Below are positions 1-12,097 of a stretch of DNA of 64,000 bases, piece by piece (positions within the stretch are counted from its first letter, which is position 1; each line of letters starts with the position of its first letter). The position numbers and the translations under genes are program-made. Under the pieces are notes generated by a model that did not search any database, was not told the origin of the DNA, and worked only from the letters and a program-made list of their open reading frames with translations. This DNA is from Rhexocercosporidium sp. MPI-PUGE-AT-0058. Lineage: Eukaryota; Ascomycota; Leotiomycetes; Helotiales. The DNA lies in contig JAGTJL010000032.1 in assembly GCA_020746875.1 (NCBI GenBank), positions 124,001 through 188,000 of the forward strand, given 5' to 3'.

Positions 1-1134
1 AGCTGGTCAATCGTTCCCGAACATGATGTTTAAGCAAAGAGAGGAACAGGATTTGATTAGCCATAAGCTCTACGTTTCTTTCACTTTTGGAAAGGGACTC
101 CTCCCATTACGTCTGTCAAAGTTCAGCCCATGTTGAACATGCCTTCTTGTTTATGTTGAACTCTTCCGAAGCGAGCGAGTTCGTTAGGGAAGGAAAGTCG
201 AAGTCGTAAACACATCACGCTCTTTCCTCGAATTTTGGCCACTTAGATCGCAGGTGACAATTCACAGAAGCCCTTTCTTTCACTTTCTAAAAAGGTAGGT
301 ACAGAGTACATGCTTGTCTCAGCCAAAATATCTCTCTGTTTTTTCGCCACCATTCTTCGACCTCGGTACGAACCCATTAATTTAGACACCATGAAGCTCA
401 GCATCCTCCTCCATCAGAGATATTCCCGCTAAACTACCAAGGTCTATCCGCACGTCCACCCTCTTTGCGGAATCCCCAACTCCGACCTCAAGCCTAGTCC
501 AGGGATCGCCGTACCTACCACGCACCAACAATCCGGTTCCAACCTCCGAGTCTACGTTGAAAAATGCTGTGCTGATGTTGGTGATGCCATTCAGGGTATA
601 CGATGCGTTTGTTCTATGATGTAAGGGTTGAGAATACAGCGCAGGTCCATGAGGGACGATTTAGATTCTTGAGCTATGATAAGGATTGTTTCGGGTTACA
701 GGTGGGGGAAAGATGACTTGATTAGGTGAAGTGAGCCGTATAATACCGGCAAAGGGTTGTGGAAGGCCAGGAAGGTAACATTACCTTTGTCCTAGTGTTA
801 TTGTTCGTTTGCGATAGAGTTCTTGCTTTAGTATTCTTTGTGATCAATGTGTGCAAGAAGGATTAGTAAACGTCTATATCATCATCAAAAACTCAAGCGT
901 GAAGTTCAAGAGTTTCGGCAAGCGAGGCATACAGGGGAAGCATTTAGACTTGATCACACGCAGTAAGCAACATGTTTCAATTTCAACTAGGAAGCGCAAT
1001 CATCAAAAGTTCCAAAGAATGAAACAGCGAAGCACTCTTAACAATCCAGCCATAGAAGTCCAAGGAAATCACTGTCCACTTCCATCCCATCCACCGGCTT
1101 TCACACCCTCCAAAGTCAAGAGCTAAGGCACTGT
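1..1134. other. Left-end region without a confident gene
   Basis: No well-supported gene. The only coding-like signal is at 391-715 and is listed separately. The 91-codon frame at 851-1126 has no recognisable domain and I do not call it. Confidence 0.5.
391..715 (+). pseudogene. Possible small cysteine-containing protein gene, probably decayed
   Basis: An ATG at 391 starts a short hydrophobic-looking peptide (MKLSILL) that stops at an in-frame TAA after 13 codons. The same frame reopens after a CTAAAC-like branch point and a CAAG at 438-443, and encodes about 50 residues containing KCCADVGDAIQ. A GTATAC donor after that (near 594) and a CAG acceptor (near 640) would join phase 1 to a final exon ending FGLQVGER at about 715. 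The layout resembles a small secreted protein, but the first intron has no visible donor. It may be a relic or a chance assembly of frames. I do not recognise a family. Confidence 0.22.
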
Positions 1135-2121
1135 TTAAGCCTTGGTATATCCAAGATTAGCATGCTTCCTCCAGAGATGCTCAGTGACCTTGTCAGCCCT
1201 CTTGTATCCCTTCCCGTGACTCTTTGGGCATCCCGGGATATGACAGAGGTAGATACCAGGGACGTTCAAGTGGACACTGTCCTCGTGACGCTTGCGATCC
1301 GCGGCGCGCTTAAAGCTCTTGTTGCAGAGTGGGAAATTACAGCGGATGAGACGGCCTTGGAGAGTGGATGAAGGAGAACCCGGAGTTGCTGGTGATCCAG
1401 TAGATCCTACTGGGAGGGTATTGAAGGATAGACTTGGGGTTGTATGTATGGTGTCGTTGTCGAAGCTGGGGAGGGGGTTGGCCACGGTGTCAGGCATGGC
1501 GAAGGGTGCTAACGGCATTCCAGAATTAAATGCCATCAAATTGGGAGCATCCATTGTGCCAAAGCCAAGGGTCGCCTTCCCTGGCTGGGTATTCATAAAT
1601 CCAAGGTGATGATTCGTCAATGCACTTCCAAGATCTGGAGGTGGATAAACGAAGTCGTTCTCGACAAGCAATGGAGAGACCTTGAGGTCCCGGGACTGTG
1701 GGAGCGAGTCCCAAGGAGCACCTGTCGGGAGTGTAACATTTTGATGCAAAGATGCCAAGCCATGCAATTCCCAAGCATCAGCAGCGTTGATGTTGTAGAA
1801 AACAGGAGCAAAAGCATCTGGCAAGAGAGGCCCCAAGCCACGGAGACCCCCTCCCGAAGCAACAATGGAATGTGAGCCATAGGAGCCGGGGGCAAGTACA
1901 GTTGGGTGAGTGGTTACACCAGTGGGATTGCCAGAGCCCCACTTAGTCGCTGTATCAGTTTGGTTCCTCACTTACCCAGGCAATGTTAGCAGTTGAAAAA
2001 AAAAAAGCTTACCGAACCTCAGAACCACCCTCAACCCCTGTTTAGGGCTGAAAGGCAGACTGAGATCAGGCTGGAAGTCCATGTGGTTGGTCGAATCGTG
2101 CTGGTGGCTGTCGGCCTGCAT
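1135..2121 (-). CDS. C2H2 zinc-finger transcription factor, 307 aa
   Basis: Likely nuclear DNA-binding regulator. I start it at the ATG at 2121 (MQADSHQHDSTN) because exon 2013-2121 joins exon 1135-1949 through a GTAAGC donor, a CTAAC branch point and a CAG acceptor. The sum is exactly 308 codons. The first 230 residues are low complexity and Pro/Gly/Ser rich, with no domain I recognise. The C-terminus carries two adjacent C2H2 fingers. The first has CNFPLCNKSF with a paired HEDSVH. The second has CHIPGCPKSHGKGYKRADKV followed by HLWRKH. This paired arrangement with long Cys-Cys spacing is common in fungal C2H2 regulators. The target genes cannot be read from sequence. It is transcribed in the same direction as the helicase upstream, 278 nt away. 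Confidence 0.75.
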
Positions 2122-2399
2122 GATGAAGGGCGTTCGAGGGCGTAGCGTCGAAAAAGTAAGGCTGTTTAGCGAGAAGATTGTTGTGTAACGATGCAAAAAA
2201 GTATAAGGAAGTATGCAAAAAGGCTGCTGAATTGAACGGGGGCACAACGCCATCTATATGCTCGTACGGTCGAGGTCATGTATCCACAACCTGCTATGCG
2301 CCCTCGTCATATCTCTGTCTCACCGAGTTCTATTCCAACCCGCATGATGTATCCAATGGACACCCTTCCTGTCTCTATGACAGCCCACGTACGGTAAGG

Positions 2400-5300
2400 C
2401 TACTGATCCAGTCCATCCAATTCCACCAAATGCATAACCGCCTCTACGACTTCATTCCCCGCCAAGTCCAGCTCCGGCTCGTCGATCTTGCGAGCGAGGA
2501 CGTCGTCAAGCATACCTCTGAGTCTGCTGACTAGTACGCCAATTCGTGCCCAGCCTCGAAGTCGTAGCCAACCGTCGACGATGAGGCCACGGCCTAACGT
2601 GTCGAGGTTGATGGGGCCGGAGAAGAGGAGGGCTGTGTAGGCGTTGAATGCTAGATGGTGTTACTTTGGATTCCTGTACAGAAAACAAGATCACAAATTG
2701 ACGGGGAAGAGAAGGTAGGCTTACGTGTCAAATCTCGAATAAACACCTTACTGGTAGCCATCTTGTTGAAATAACTCATATACACACTGTTACCTGGAAA
2801 GCCTTGCGCGTCAAAGATAGTTGAGCTGGGATGCACAAATACCCGTCCATTCTCCTGATTGAAATACTTGATCGTCTTCGCTTCCGGGTCGAGTTCAACA
2901 GCACCCGACACAGAGGGCGCAAACTTCTTATCAGGGAAATCGATACGTGCTAATTGTGGGTTGAAGGCGCCAGCGCAAAGGGACCGAAGAAGAGAGGTAT
3001 TGGCATTGTGCTTATTGAGGGCCTGAAGAGCCGTTGGTGAGGAGGGGATGAAAGAGAGTTCGCGGAGGGAGGTGAGATATTGCGTGCGGTTAGAGGATAT
3101 GTCGTTGAGGGTTTGGTAGGAGAGGTAGTTGTCGGAGCACCAATTGCGGATTTCACCTTGTCGGATGCTGGATTTTGTTAGTACAAAGTGAGTGGATGTA
3201 GAAGTTGAGCTTACCCTCTGTTGCTGACCATCTCGTCCCATTGCTCAAATGCTTTCAAATCTCCAATTAAATCGCCCTGGTTCTTTGCAAATTTGGCCCG
3301 TGCTGACTTAGCTTCCTCTCGTTTGTCCTGCGGAGAGACGAATGGAGACTTCACTGTGAGAATTGCAGCAATCGTAACGCAGGAGCCAAGACAACCAAAC
3401 ATAGCTCCGTAAACCATGAGCTTGCCACATCGAAGATCAGCTGGAATCATTGATAAGTGTCGACCAAGAGCAGTCAAGTCATCGCCATCAAGAGCTCCCA
3501 TTCTTCCTAATAAGTCCATCGCACCATCGACAGCCAGGCTCTCAGGCGGCGTAAGGGCACTCGCCAAGAACGCCGCGACTTCTTTGATACCCATAGCCCT
3601 GACAGAAAGACACAGCTGCTCTAAGGGAACTCTCCTAATTTCTGGTTCTGGTCGTTCCATCATCTTCGTCATCTCTGCATTCCTAGTGTACAGTTTGTAG
3701 CACTTCCCAGCCTGGACACGACCAGCTCGACCACGTCTTTGCTTACAAGCGGCGCGTGATGCCCAGACTTCCTCAAGCTTGCGCATGTTGTTCTGGGGGT
3801 CGTAACTTGTTTCCTTTACACGGCCGGAGTCGATGACTGCAACAATGTCATCAATCGTGATTGAGGTCTCAGCAACGTTCGTAGCCACAACAACTTTTCT
3901 TTTGCCAAAGGGAGCATGAGGAAAGACTCGACGCTGCTCCGACGATTGAAGCGATGCGTGCAAAGGCAGCACATGCAAATTGGATATCGATCTGAGGGCA
4001 TCCATTGTGCGGCTGATCTCGACTACGCCAGGCATAAAGATCAAAATACCACCATCCTGCTTCAGATGTGATAATTCGGCATCGATTTCCTTGACAGTTT
4101 GCGTAATCAAGTCGTAGTTGATTCTCATGCCAATGCTCTGGATAGCAGCCGCAACATCAGAGTCCATTCCGGCGGTATCGGCATCTTCTTCGTCTCTTCG
4201 ACCTCCGCGGCCCGAATTGAAACCTGTCATCTGAATAACATCGTCAAGATAATAGTCTTCTACAGGATAAGTTCGACCACTGATCTCAACCCGACCAACT
4301 CTGCCATTGCTCTTGAAATAGTCCTCGAAAACTCCTGCATCAAGAGTAGCGCTCATCAAAATGAGTTTGAGATCCTTCCGCTTCTTCAAGACATCTCTGA
4401 GTAGGACCAGTAAGAAATCGGTATCAAGACTGCGTTCGTGAACTTCGTCGATTATCACATGGCTGACATCTGCCAAGCTAGCAACCACATCTTCACTGCT
4501 ACCTCCAGAGGTTTGAAGTCTTCGAAGGAGCACACCAGTCGTGACGAATGTGATCTTAGTGTTCTGTGTCGTTTTGGACTCTCCTCGGATGATGTAACCA
4601 ACTTCTTGGCCAACAGCTGAGCATCGCTCCTCACTGACACGATCGGCAAGACCAAGAGCAGAAATTCGTCGCGGTTGAGTACAGCTAGATTTGTCAGAAC
4701 CAGAAGCCTGTGGAGAATGAACAACTTACATGATTTTCACGGAATCGCCCAAGGAATTCTGATACAAGTCGTCTAAAATGAACTGTGCTGATTGCGTGGA
4801 TTTCCCAGAACCCGTTTCACCAGAGATAATTGTAACTTGATGAGAATTGACAGTGTCAATTATGATTTCTCTCATCTCCCATGCAGGGAGAGTCTTCCTT
4901 TGCTGTATTCTGGATTGCAGTTTTGGATCGGTCTGGCGTTTGATCCAGTCATCCTTGCTCCTGGAATTTGGAGACCAGTTGATGGGTCTTGGATGTCTTG
5001 TGATTCTTTGCCGCTTCCTGTGCACTGGTCGAACCTCACTTACAGTAGATGCCGCAGCAGAAACCTCTCTCAGTTTGCCTGGCCGTTCCACTATACCGTA
5101 CAGATGTTGCTCTACCCAATCAATGAGGAAGAAGCACATTTGCTCGCCAAGTAGATTGTCCGCCGCATGATTGAGAGCTTGCTTCATGATACTCAAGCGA
5201 ATGTATGCTGGAAGTGCTGCATAGACTGCTACAACAGGAGCCTTCTGAGGATATTCAGGGGTGCGTCTGATCTGAATGACAGGATGTACTTCGGGATTGC

Positions 5301-6769
5301 GGCCCCTGTTTGCAGGTTTGAAATCTACTCTGCACACATCCTTCGACTCTCTCGAGTATTTGTCGCCAAATACAGACTGGAGACTAATCATTTCTTCTTC
5401 CCAGATACCCTCAGATGCTTCTTTAGACTCTTCCGCATCCCAGGAATCTTCATCTTGAGGAGCTTCTGTGTCTTGCCCACTCGAAACAAGGATCTGCTGT
5501 AGTGCCTCTGCGGCCTTCCCTTCATCGCCTTTTGCATCAAACATCTGCTTGCACAGATCAAGAGCATATCCAGCTTCGGCTAGTCGTTTGATAGCACCCT
5601 CTCTCTTGAGATCACTACTAGCCATACTGATTCCAGCAACATATCCTTCCGGCAATGCCCACCTAGGTAAGTCGTCTTCTGGAACATGGATGAGCAGCCA
5701 CTCCAGCGTTTCCTCTCTATCCTTGCATTCTTCTACCGCCTCCTCGATATGACTCTGTCGAAATTCGAGGTTCTTGAATTCATTCACAATGGAATGCTTC
5801 TGAAATTGTGACATTTTGACATCGTTAGGATTCCATATTGCATATCTCCTGATCAAATTTTCGACATTTGTTCGTGTCCGTTTTCCCATCTCAATTTTGG
5901 GGACTCGCGCCCATCCTCTGTGTATGTTGTGTGCGCCACCACCGGTTCCTCCCCCACCATTGCTCCGCAGAGCCAGATTCGACCCGCCAGGACCTCCTGG
6001 TGTATTGAGGGCCTTTTCTTTGGCTTTCTCCCTTTCCACGCGTTTCTTCTCGTGCAGGATCTTTGCATCTTCTCGTTCTCGTAAAGCAGCAAATGGGTCT
6101 GCCTCGTACATCCATCCACGACCCTCCCTCACGTCTTCCTTCTTCAGTACCTCGAACTCCCCTTTCCACAAGTCTCGATAATCAGGAGGCAACATCATAT
6201 GTATATTTCGCATGCTGCAGACTCGAAAGAGGCCGTACGTAGCAGCAAAATGGCGAGCTTCGAGGGCAGTAGGTTTCACAGCGAGGTGTTTGTGAGTCGG
6301 TGGGAGTTTGAAGGGTTGTAGTTGTACCAGTTCGTGTGTTTTCAGGTTCTTCCATTTCAGGATGACCATTGACGAATAGCCTTCTGGAGTTTTGGACTGT
6401 TTGTATTAGCAACGCAATAGCTATTTTTGGCGATTTACTTACCATTGTATATTCAGGCTTCTCCCATTTCTGCTTCTGGCAATGCTCCGAGAGCATATTG
6501 ACAGGCAGTTTCCCCGTCCATGATGCCCCTCCAATGATTTTCTTCACATCTGGTCTCTGAGGCGCCTCTCCTGCCAGCGCAGGGCCACTCTGGCCTGGCG
6601 CACCTGGCGCAGATGGTCCAGCTGGTGGCTTTCTCGGTTTCGGTTCCTTGTCTGAATTCGAGAAGACAATGAAGCTGTCATCACCAGTCGTTGTCGCTGG
6701 AGATGCCTTCTTGCTGGCTCCTCCCCCGCCACCCGGTTTGGGTCCCTTTGTCTGTCCCTTTTTGACCAT
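2400..6769 (-). CDS. DEAH-box ATP-dependent RNA helicase, DHX57/YLR419W type, 1385 aa
   Basis: Putative RNA helicase using ATP to remodel RNA or RNP. Five exons (6443-6769, 4730-6396, 3215-4684, 2725-3167, 2400-2650) with GT-AG junctions sum to exactly 1386 codons. The N-terminus is Gly/Pro/Ala rich and disordered. Next come a UBA-like helical segment (around residues 340-420) and an RWD-like region (about 440-550), the N-terminal order seen in DHX57 and yeast YLR419W. The helicase core shows Walker A GETGSGKST (about residue 635), motif Ia TQPRRISA, the DEVH box (about 740), SAT (LILMSATLDAG), VATNVAETSITI, and the motif VI arginines QRRGRAGR. HA2 and OB-type C-terminal domains follow and end with VELDGLDQ. 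The length matches the family. All catalytic motifs look intact, and the specific RNA substrate is unknown. Confidence 0.93.
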
Positions 6770-9456
6770 TTTTAGTCGCAGACTGGTATTGGAGTCGATG
6801 ATCCATGTAGGTATGAAGTTTACTGTGGTAGTAGAACAGGAACTCGAAGTAATATATGCTGGTGAACTCGAACGCGAACAGTAGAGGGGCAAGGCTGATC
6901 TTTCGCCTGCCCAGAAAAAAAGGATCCCAGCCCGGTGCGTCATTCGGCAAGCAGGGGTTAGCGAGGACTAGGGTGAACTCCTTGTTGACAACTGAGCAAC
7001 GATAAAAATCTCTACAGATTTGACTTACAGCGAATCTTTATCTCGAAATCCATGTTAGCTGACTTCAGTGGGCGAATTTATACAAATTTGGCTTTTCGCT
7101 TTGTTAGAACTTCTCATTTACTGTCTCGCCTAGTGAACATCTCAACTCCCCACTTTAATTTTTGTCTGAAGTTCAAAAGCTTTACTTTGCGGTTGTTCTC
7201 TCCTTTCTCTTCTTTCTCTTCTTTCACCATGTGCTTGGTATTTCTTGAGTTCTGTCCGGTTCTTCTTTTACAGCGTCATACGATACGCCCGAGTCCTTAG
7301 TCACTTACCCTGTTGCTGCGAGAAGGCAAGGGATGCCAGGGCCGAATTGATAGTTAATCCTGCAGTCAGAATCCAGTCTGAACATCCAATCCAGCAGAGG
7401 ATTACAATTGGATGAACCAACCACAGCCCTCAAAGCGTTGCAAGGCTGTTACTTCGCGCATCTCGAAACTCGCGATGCTACTCCTCTTCAGAATTAGGTA
7501 CAACGGAGACAAAATTGATCAGAAGACAACCTTCCATGGCAAACGCGCGGTAGAGTACCACGATTTCCTACCAACGATAAGCTGGCATACAGCGTACTTC
7601 TACATCACACTCTCTTTCCCATCTCTTATTCTTATACGAAATTCCCTCAGATTTCGTATTTACATAATATCTAGTATTTTGGATCTTGAAGCCTGCTGCT
7701 AGTTTCTCATTAACTTGTCCATCCAGCACTGTCAAGTTGTATATTATAGTCTAGTTTGAGTTACGCCTCATTCAAGAATATGGATAATCACCAGAACATA
7801 GAACAGAACCTCAAATTTCAGCAGGTGTTGAAAGCAGTATGACAGCGATACTACCAGAACTTTCCCGTTCCGTAGCAAATGGGATAGTATAATCGGCTCT
7901 CAGCTCTGATGTAGTTTTCTTCTCGGCGTAGAGAAAAATGGTAAGAAAAAAACCCGGGACAATGAGAGGTCATAAACACCAAAGGACTCTTTCAGGGAAC
8001 AAGATTTGCTCGGGCATTCTACTCCTGCCCAGCAAGATTCGTACGGTGGGAAGAGAGTTGACCTCAAGGTACTGTACTGCAGCCCAAAAACTCCCTCCAT
8101 CCGAGTCAACCGACGAATTTTAACATCCTCAACAACAACGTAGAGATCCTAGATTTACAAAGCTAGCTAAGATCTCTCCAACAAATATAAACGGCACTTG
8201 CATCCAGAAACTCCCCCCCCCCTTCGAATCCTAGGTGTCATTGACTGACCCGCCCCAAACTCCACCAAGTCTTCAAAGTCAAGAACAGTTTCCAACGCAG
8301 TGATCTCCTTAATGCGGCAATGTGATCGAATATATCTATAAGTCCAGTCAAGGACAATAATCCGAGAGGTCGAAAAGAGTTCTAGGGGCACTAGGATTGT
8401 GATAAAGAGGGCAAAATACGCGAAGAGGAGTCAGAAAGCCTCAAGCTCACCTTGTACTGTACGCATCGGATTATCAGATACCTACTGTACAGTACCTTCC
8501 CTACGTATTGCAAGAGCACTACTCCATCCCGTGTCCTGCAATCAATAATTCAATTAATGCTATCCTATCTCGAAGGCACGTTCTACCAACCAAGTACGAG
8601 CTCACACTTGTACTGTAGGTCGTAGATCCTATTCTAATGCTTTGTCTTACCATATGTTTTCATCAGGGTCTGGTTGCAGCAATGCAGCAATGCAGCAATG
8701 CAGTAATGCAAAGAAGTATTTCTCTCTCTTCTTCTTAGGCTTTGGCTTTGGCTTAGACCCTGATCCCATGTTTCGTGATGCTAACGCGACAATCTACGAA
8801 ACTGCTAGATATTTGTAGACTAGCCGTGTCCTTGTACTTCGAAGTACGAAGAGGAAAAGAGGGGGCGCTGGTTGGTTCGATGTAGGTCAGGTGTAGGTCA
8901 CTAACTCAGACAATCTTCAAATCTTGATTCTGATTATGGGCGGGAGAGGGGAGAGGGGATCGTTCGGGAGGACGGCTGGGATCTTGGCATATGTCAGGAT
9001 GGAGATTAGGACGAGACGGCGGGTAGAGGGTGGGTGGAAAGACGTGGCTAAGACGAGAGTATGGGAATGAAGGAGGGGATTAGAACCGGAAGGTGAGCTA
9101 GACTGTGAGTGTGTGTCACGAAGCAGAACCTCTTGTGAAGGTTAGAGTTGAGATGATATCCTGGGATCACAGAGAAAGGTAAAGAGATGGGGTCGTACGA
9201 GTAGTAGCTCAACCCTGAGATCAAGGCTGAGAAGCGAGTGAATTATGGTATGGTATATGTAAGGTGGTACAAACAAACTTAAGATTCTATCCAGACAATT
9301 TAAACAAGGCAGGCACTCATCCATCCGTCAGTCATGATCCTATTTAGATGCGCTTGACCAACAAACGAATGCCCTTCGCAAATCACAACCCGCTCTCTTC
9401 AGAGCAAAAGAGAGAAACCCGAGCCTCCGTGGAGGGTTATTTTTCCTATACCCTCC
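6770..9456. other. Intergenic region, no gene recognised
   Basis: About 2.7 kb. It holds pyrimidine-rich tracts near 7190-7230, a run of ten C at 8213-8222, a short tandem repeat at 8675-8710 and scattered AT-rich stretches. Several open frames of 60-96 codons exist but lack domains, consistent codon bias or splice context. The part next to 6769 is the helicase promoter and 5' leader. The part next to 9457 is the 3' side of the phosphate permease. Confidence 0.6.
8675..8710. repeat. Octanucleotide tandem repeat TGCAGCAA
   Basis: Three perfect copies of TGCAGCAA are followed by one with a single change (TGCAGTAA) and a partial TGCA. It is an intergenic microsatellite with no sign of a role. 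Confidence 0.9.
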
Positions 9457-11698
9457 CTAGTTACCGTAATGAGGAGCATTGACCATAAGAGCCATCAAGC
9501 AACCTCCGATGAGACCGGCGATGGGGATAGTCATGACCCAAGAAAAGAAAAGGAGACCGACTCGCTGCCAGTTGACGGCCTTGTAGGTTCCGTTGCAGAG
9601 ACCAACACCGACAGTAGCACCAGTGATGCACATGGATGTCGAGACGGGGAGCTTGTACTGGGAGAAGATAAGGATGGTGATGGCGGCGCCCATTTCCATG
9701 GAGGATCCACGCGATGGGGAGTGGTAGGTGATCTTGTTACCCATGACCTTCATGATGTTGTATCCATAAGTGATGAATCCGAAACAGATGGTAAGGGCCA
9801 CGACGGCGATTTGCCAGAGAGGAACTTCGGCCTTGGATCCAACGGTCTTGCCAGTGGACCATGCACCGTACATGCCGGCCCAGACACCGACAGCGTTTCC
9901 GACATCATTGGCTCCGTGAGCGAATGAGGCGGTACAGGCGGTGATGATTTGGACGAAGGAGTAGAGGTATTCAACTTCGTTCTTGTATTTCGTGGCGTGG
10001 TCATAAACACGTGCCATGCGGCGTCCCTCGGGAGTACCAAGAATACCGACTTGGGCACGATGGATATCGTAGTGGAAACCTTGATATTGTCAGTTTACTG
10101 GGTAGAATACTCATTTTCATGAGAAAAGTCTTACCATAGAGAGCAGCGACAACAACGTACGCAGGCAAACGCATGACAAGGGCCTTCAGGTTGTGAAGCT
10201 CGTAGATCTCACCAGGGCCTTGGCGGTAGTTGTAAAGATGACGCATTGCCTGGAAAATCACAAGTTAGTAGTCAGATCACCAGGAAAGAAGAGACAGTGT
10301 TTAGACTTACCCATCCAAGAGGTCCACGGCTCCGGCGCAGCTCAGCGTGATGCTTTGCCTCAGTGCGGGCGAGAAGAAGCTGGTATTGCAGGTGGGGGTT
10401 GTCGCCGACAATGGCATCTTCCAAGTTGCTGTTTCCGTGCACGTTCTGTTTGGTGGTCTTCTCGTTGTCCGAAACGGCGATGTCCTTGTCGCTACCAGCG
10501 GGGGACTTCTCGATAGCGTCGATGTCGACATTCTTGGTGGCTAAGGCGCTTGGAGGTGCGAGCTGTCCATCATCATCCTCGTCATGTTGGATAACGTTGT
10601 AGTTTGGAACACGGGCCTCGGCGGCATCCGCGGGTGGCTCTCGCGTGAAGAGAGCGGGTCCTTGCCAGATGTCGGTGATCTTGAGAGTATAATCCTTCTT
10701 GATGACTTTGCAGAAGACGTATGGGACGAAGAACAGGCCGGAGAGAATAAAGAGACCGAAGCCAACACCGAGGGTAACACTGGCGATGAACCAAGCGGGC
10801 TTCTTGTCGAGGCCAAGCTTTGGGGAACCCTTGTAGACGATGGAAAGCGTGCAGACGGTTCCTGCAATCAAGAAGAAGAAGGGCGAGGTGTAAACAGCCC
10901 ACTTGACGGGGTCGGATCGCTTGTGGACGGTCTATCCGCTGTCAGCTCGTCGGCTCTCGCTTGAACAACAGGTGTCCACTTACAAACTTGATGAGCAAGA
11001 AGATGATAGCTCCAAAGCATCCTGAGATGAATGGGGCCATGCACAAACCAGCGAAAATTGCACCAAGACCAGATCCTTTGTTCCATCCCCATGCGACGTT
11101 CTTGGCTCCAACAGCAGCAACACCCACACCGGCAATAGAAGAGACCAGAGAGTAAGTCGAAGAGACGTGTGCAGAGTTGCGTGTACACCACATCACCCAG
11201 ATGGCGGCACCCGCAGAGGCACAAGCAAAAGCGAGCAGTTGAACGTCGGCATCACCGTGGAATGCTTTGGCTGGGATACTGTTTCGTTGATGTTAGCCAA
11301 AATGGTCTCGTCTCGGCTGCTTCTCGCTACGGGAGGGCTGAGGCTACTAACATTCCGTTCTTGATGGTGGAGGCTGTTCGGGCACCGACTGCAAGAGCAC
11401 CGGTCATTTCGAAGCACAGGCAGAGAAACATGGCCTGGCGGTAGGTAACGGAGCGCGAGGACACCGAGGTCGCCCAAGCGTTAGCAACATCGTCTGTAGT
11501 GTTGTTGTTGTCAGCTCATGAGCCAAGCGAGCAAGTACACTGAAAATGAACATGTACAGCACAAGTACTGTTTTTGAACTTGTACTTGAATTGACGAAGA
11601 TTCAGGGAGGGAGACGTACTTGCACCATTGTTGTACGCCTCGAGCAGCGCAAACATTGTGCCAATGGCGAAGACATAGGTATAATCGGTCATAACCAT
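9457..11698 (-). CDS. Na+-phosphate symporter, PHO89 / Neurospora pho-4 type
   Basis: Plasma-membrane high-affinity phosphate permease of the inorganic phosphate transporter (PiT) family. Exon 1 (11620-11698) starts MVMTDYTYVFAIG and splices into the next exon at 11493, rebuilding the first PiT signature GANDVANAWATSVSSRS. The inverted second signature, GANDVGNAVGVWAGM, lies in the last exon. In between are multiple hydrophobic helices and one long hydrophilic acidic loop (about 150 residues, containing HDEDDDGQLAPP and NEKTTKQNVHG), the cytoplasmic loop usual in this family. At least five introns interrupt the gene, with GT-AG ends where checked. The protein ends VNAPHYGN. Members import phosphate with Na+ and are induced by phosphate starvation through a CACGTG-binding bHLH factor. 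A matching palindrome lies about 220 bp upstream of the start. Both signatures appear intact. Confidence 0.93.
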
Positions 11699-11790
11699 GA
11701 TGGCGGCTTATGGATTGTTCCGGCTGAATAACCTTGTCGATGTCCTTTTCCAGAAGACTAGATAGAAGAATTCGAGGGTGACTATGGTTC

Positions 11791-11800
11791 ATATATAAGT
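11791..11800 (-). promoter_or_regulatory. TATA-like element before the phosphate permease
   Basis: ATATATAAGT on the plus strand reads as an ACTTATATAT TATA-like stretch on the minus strand, about 95 bp upstream of the permease ATG at 11698. Position and composition fit a core promoter. No transcription start is known. Confidence 0.4.
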
Positions 11801-11918
11801 AAGTGCACAGCAGCTCCGCGCATGAAAAACATGCACAGCAGCGTTAATTGCTCTCCATCGAAGGCGTGAATGTCACTCAGCTCAACGTGCTGTGACCGAC
11901 GACACAGAACACAGCACG

Positions 11919-11932
11919 CACCCACGTGGGTG
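11919..11932. promoter_or_regulatory. Palindromic CACGTGGG site, likely Pho4/NUC-1-type operator
   Basis: A perfect 14-bp palindrome, CACCCACGTGGGTG, is centred on CACGTG and flanked by GGG on both strands. It lies 221-234 bp upstream of the phosphate permease start. The phosphate-starvation bHLH factors Pho4 (yeast) and NUC-1 (Neurospora) bind CACGTG, and Pho4 prefers CACGTGGG. Assignment to this gene is inference from position and product. Confidence 0.6.
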
Positions 11933-12056
11933 TCGAAGCGATAAAGTTTCGTCCTGTCTGCGAGTGAAGGATGGCAGGCGTGCGGGATGTGGCGTGAATA
12001 CCAAGACCCTGGGCGCAGAGAAGACTTTCAAACGAATGTCAAGATTGTGAGATGAA

Positions 12057-12097
12057 GGCTGGGCAAAAGTCTGGGCGAGGCTGGGCAAGGCTGGGCA
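12057..12097. repeat. Imperfect GGCTGGGC repeat
   Basis: Four GGCTGGGC-like units in about 40 bp: two perfect adjacent copies near the right end and two less regular units before them. No function is apparent. Confidence 0.7.

Noticed and set aside
851..1126. 91-codon plus-strand frame
   Set aside because: No domain, no splice context and basic low-complexity composition.
9469..9927. 152-codon plus-strand frame
   Set aside because: Antisense shadow of the last exon of the phosphate permease.
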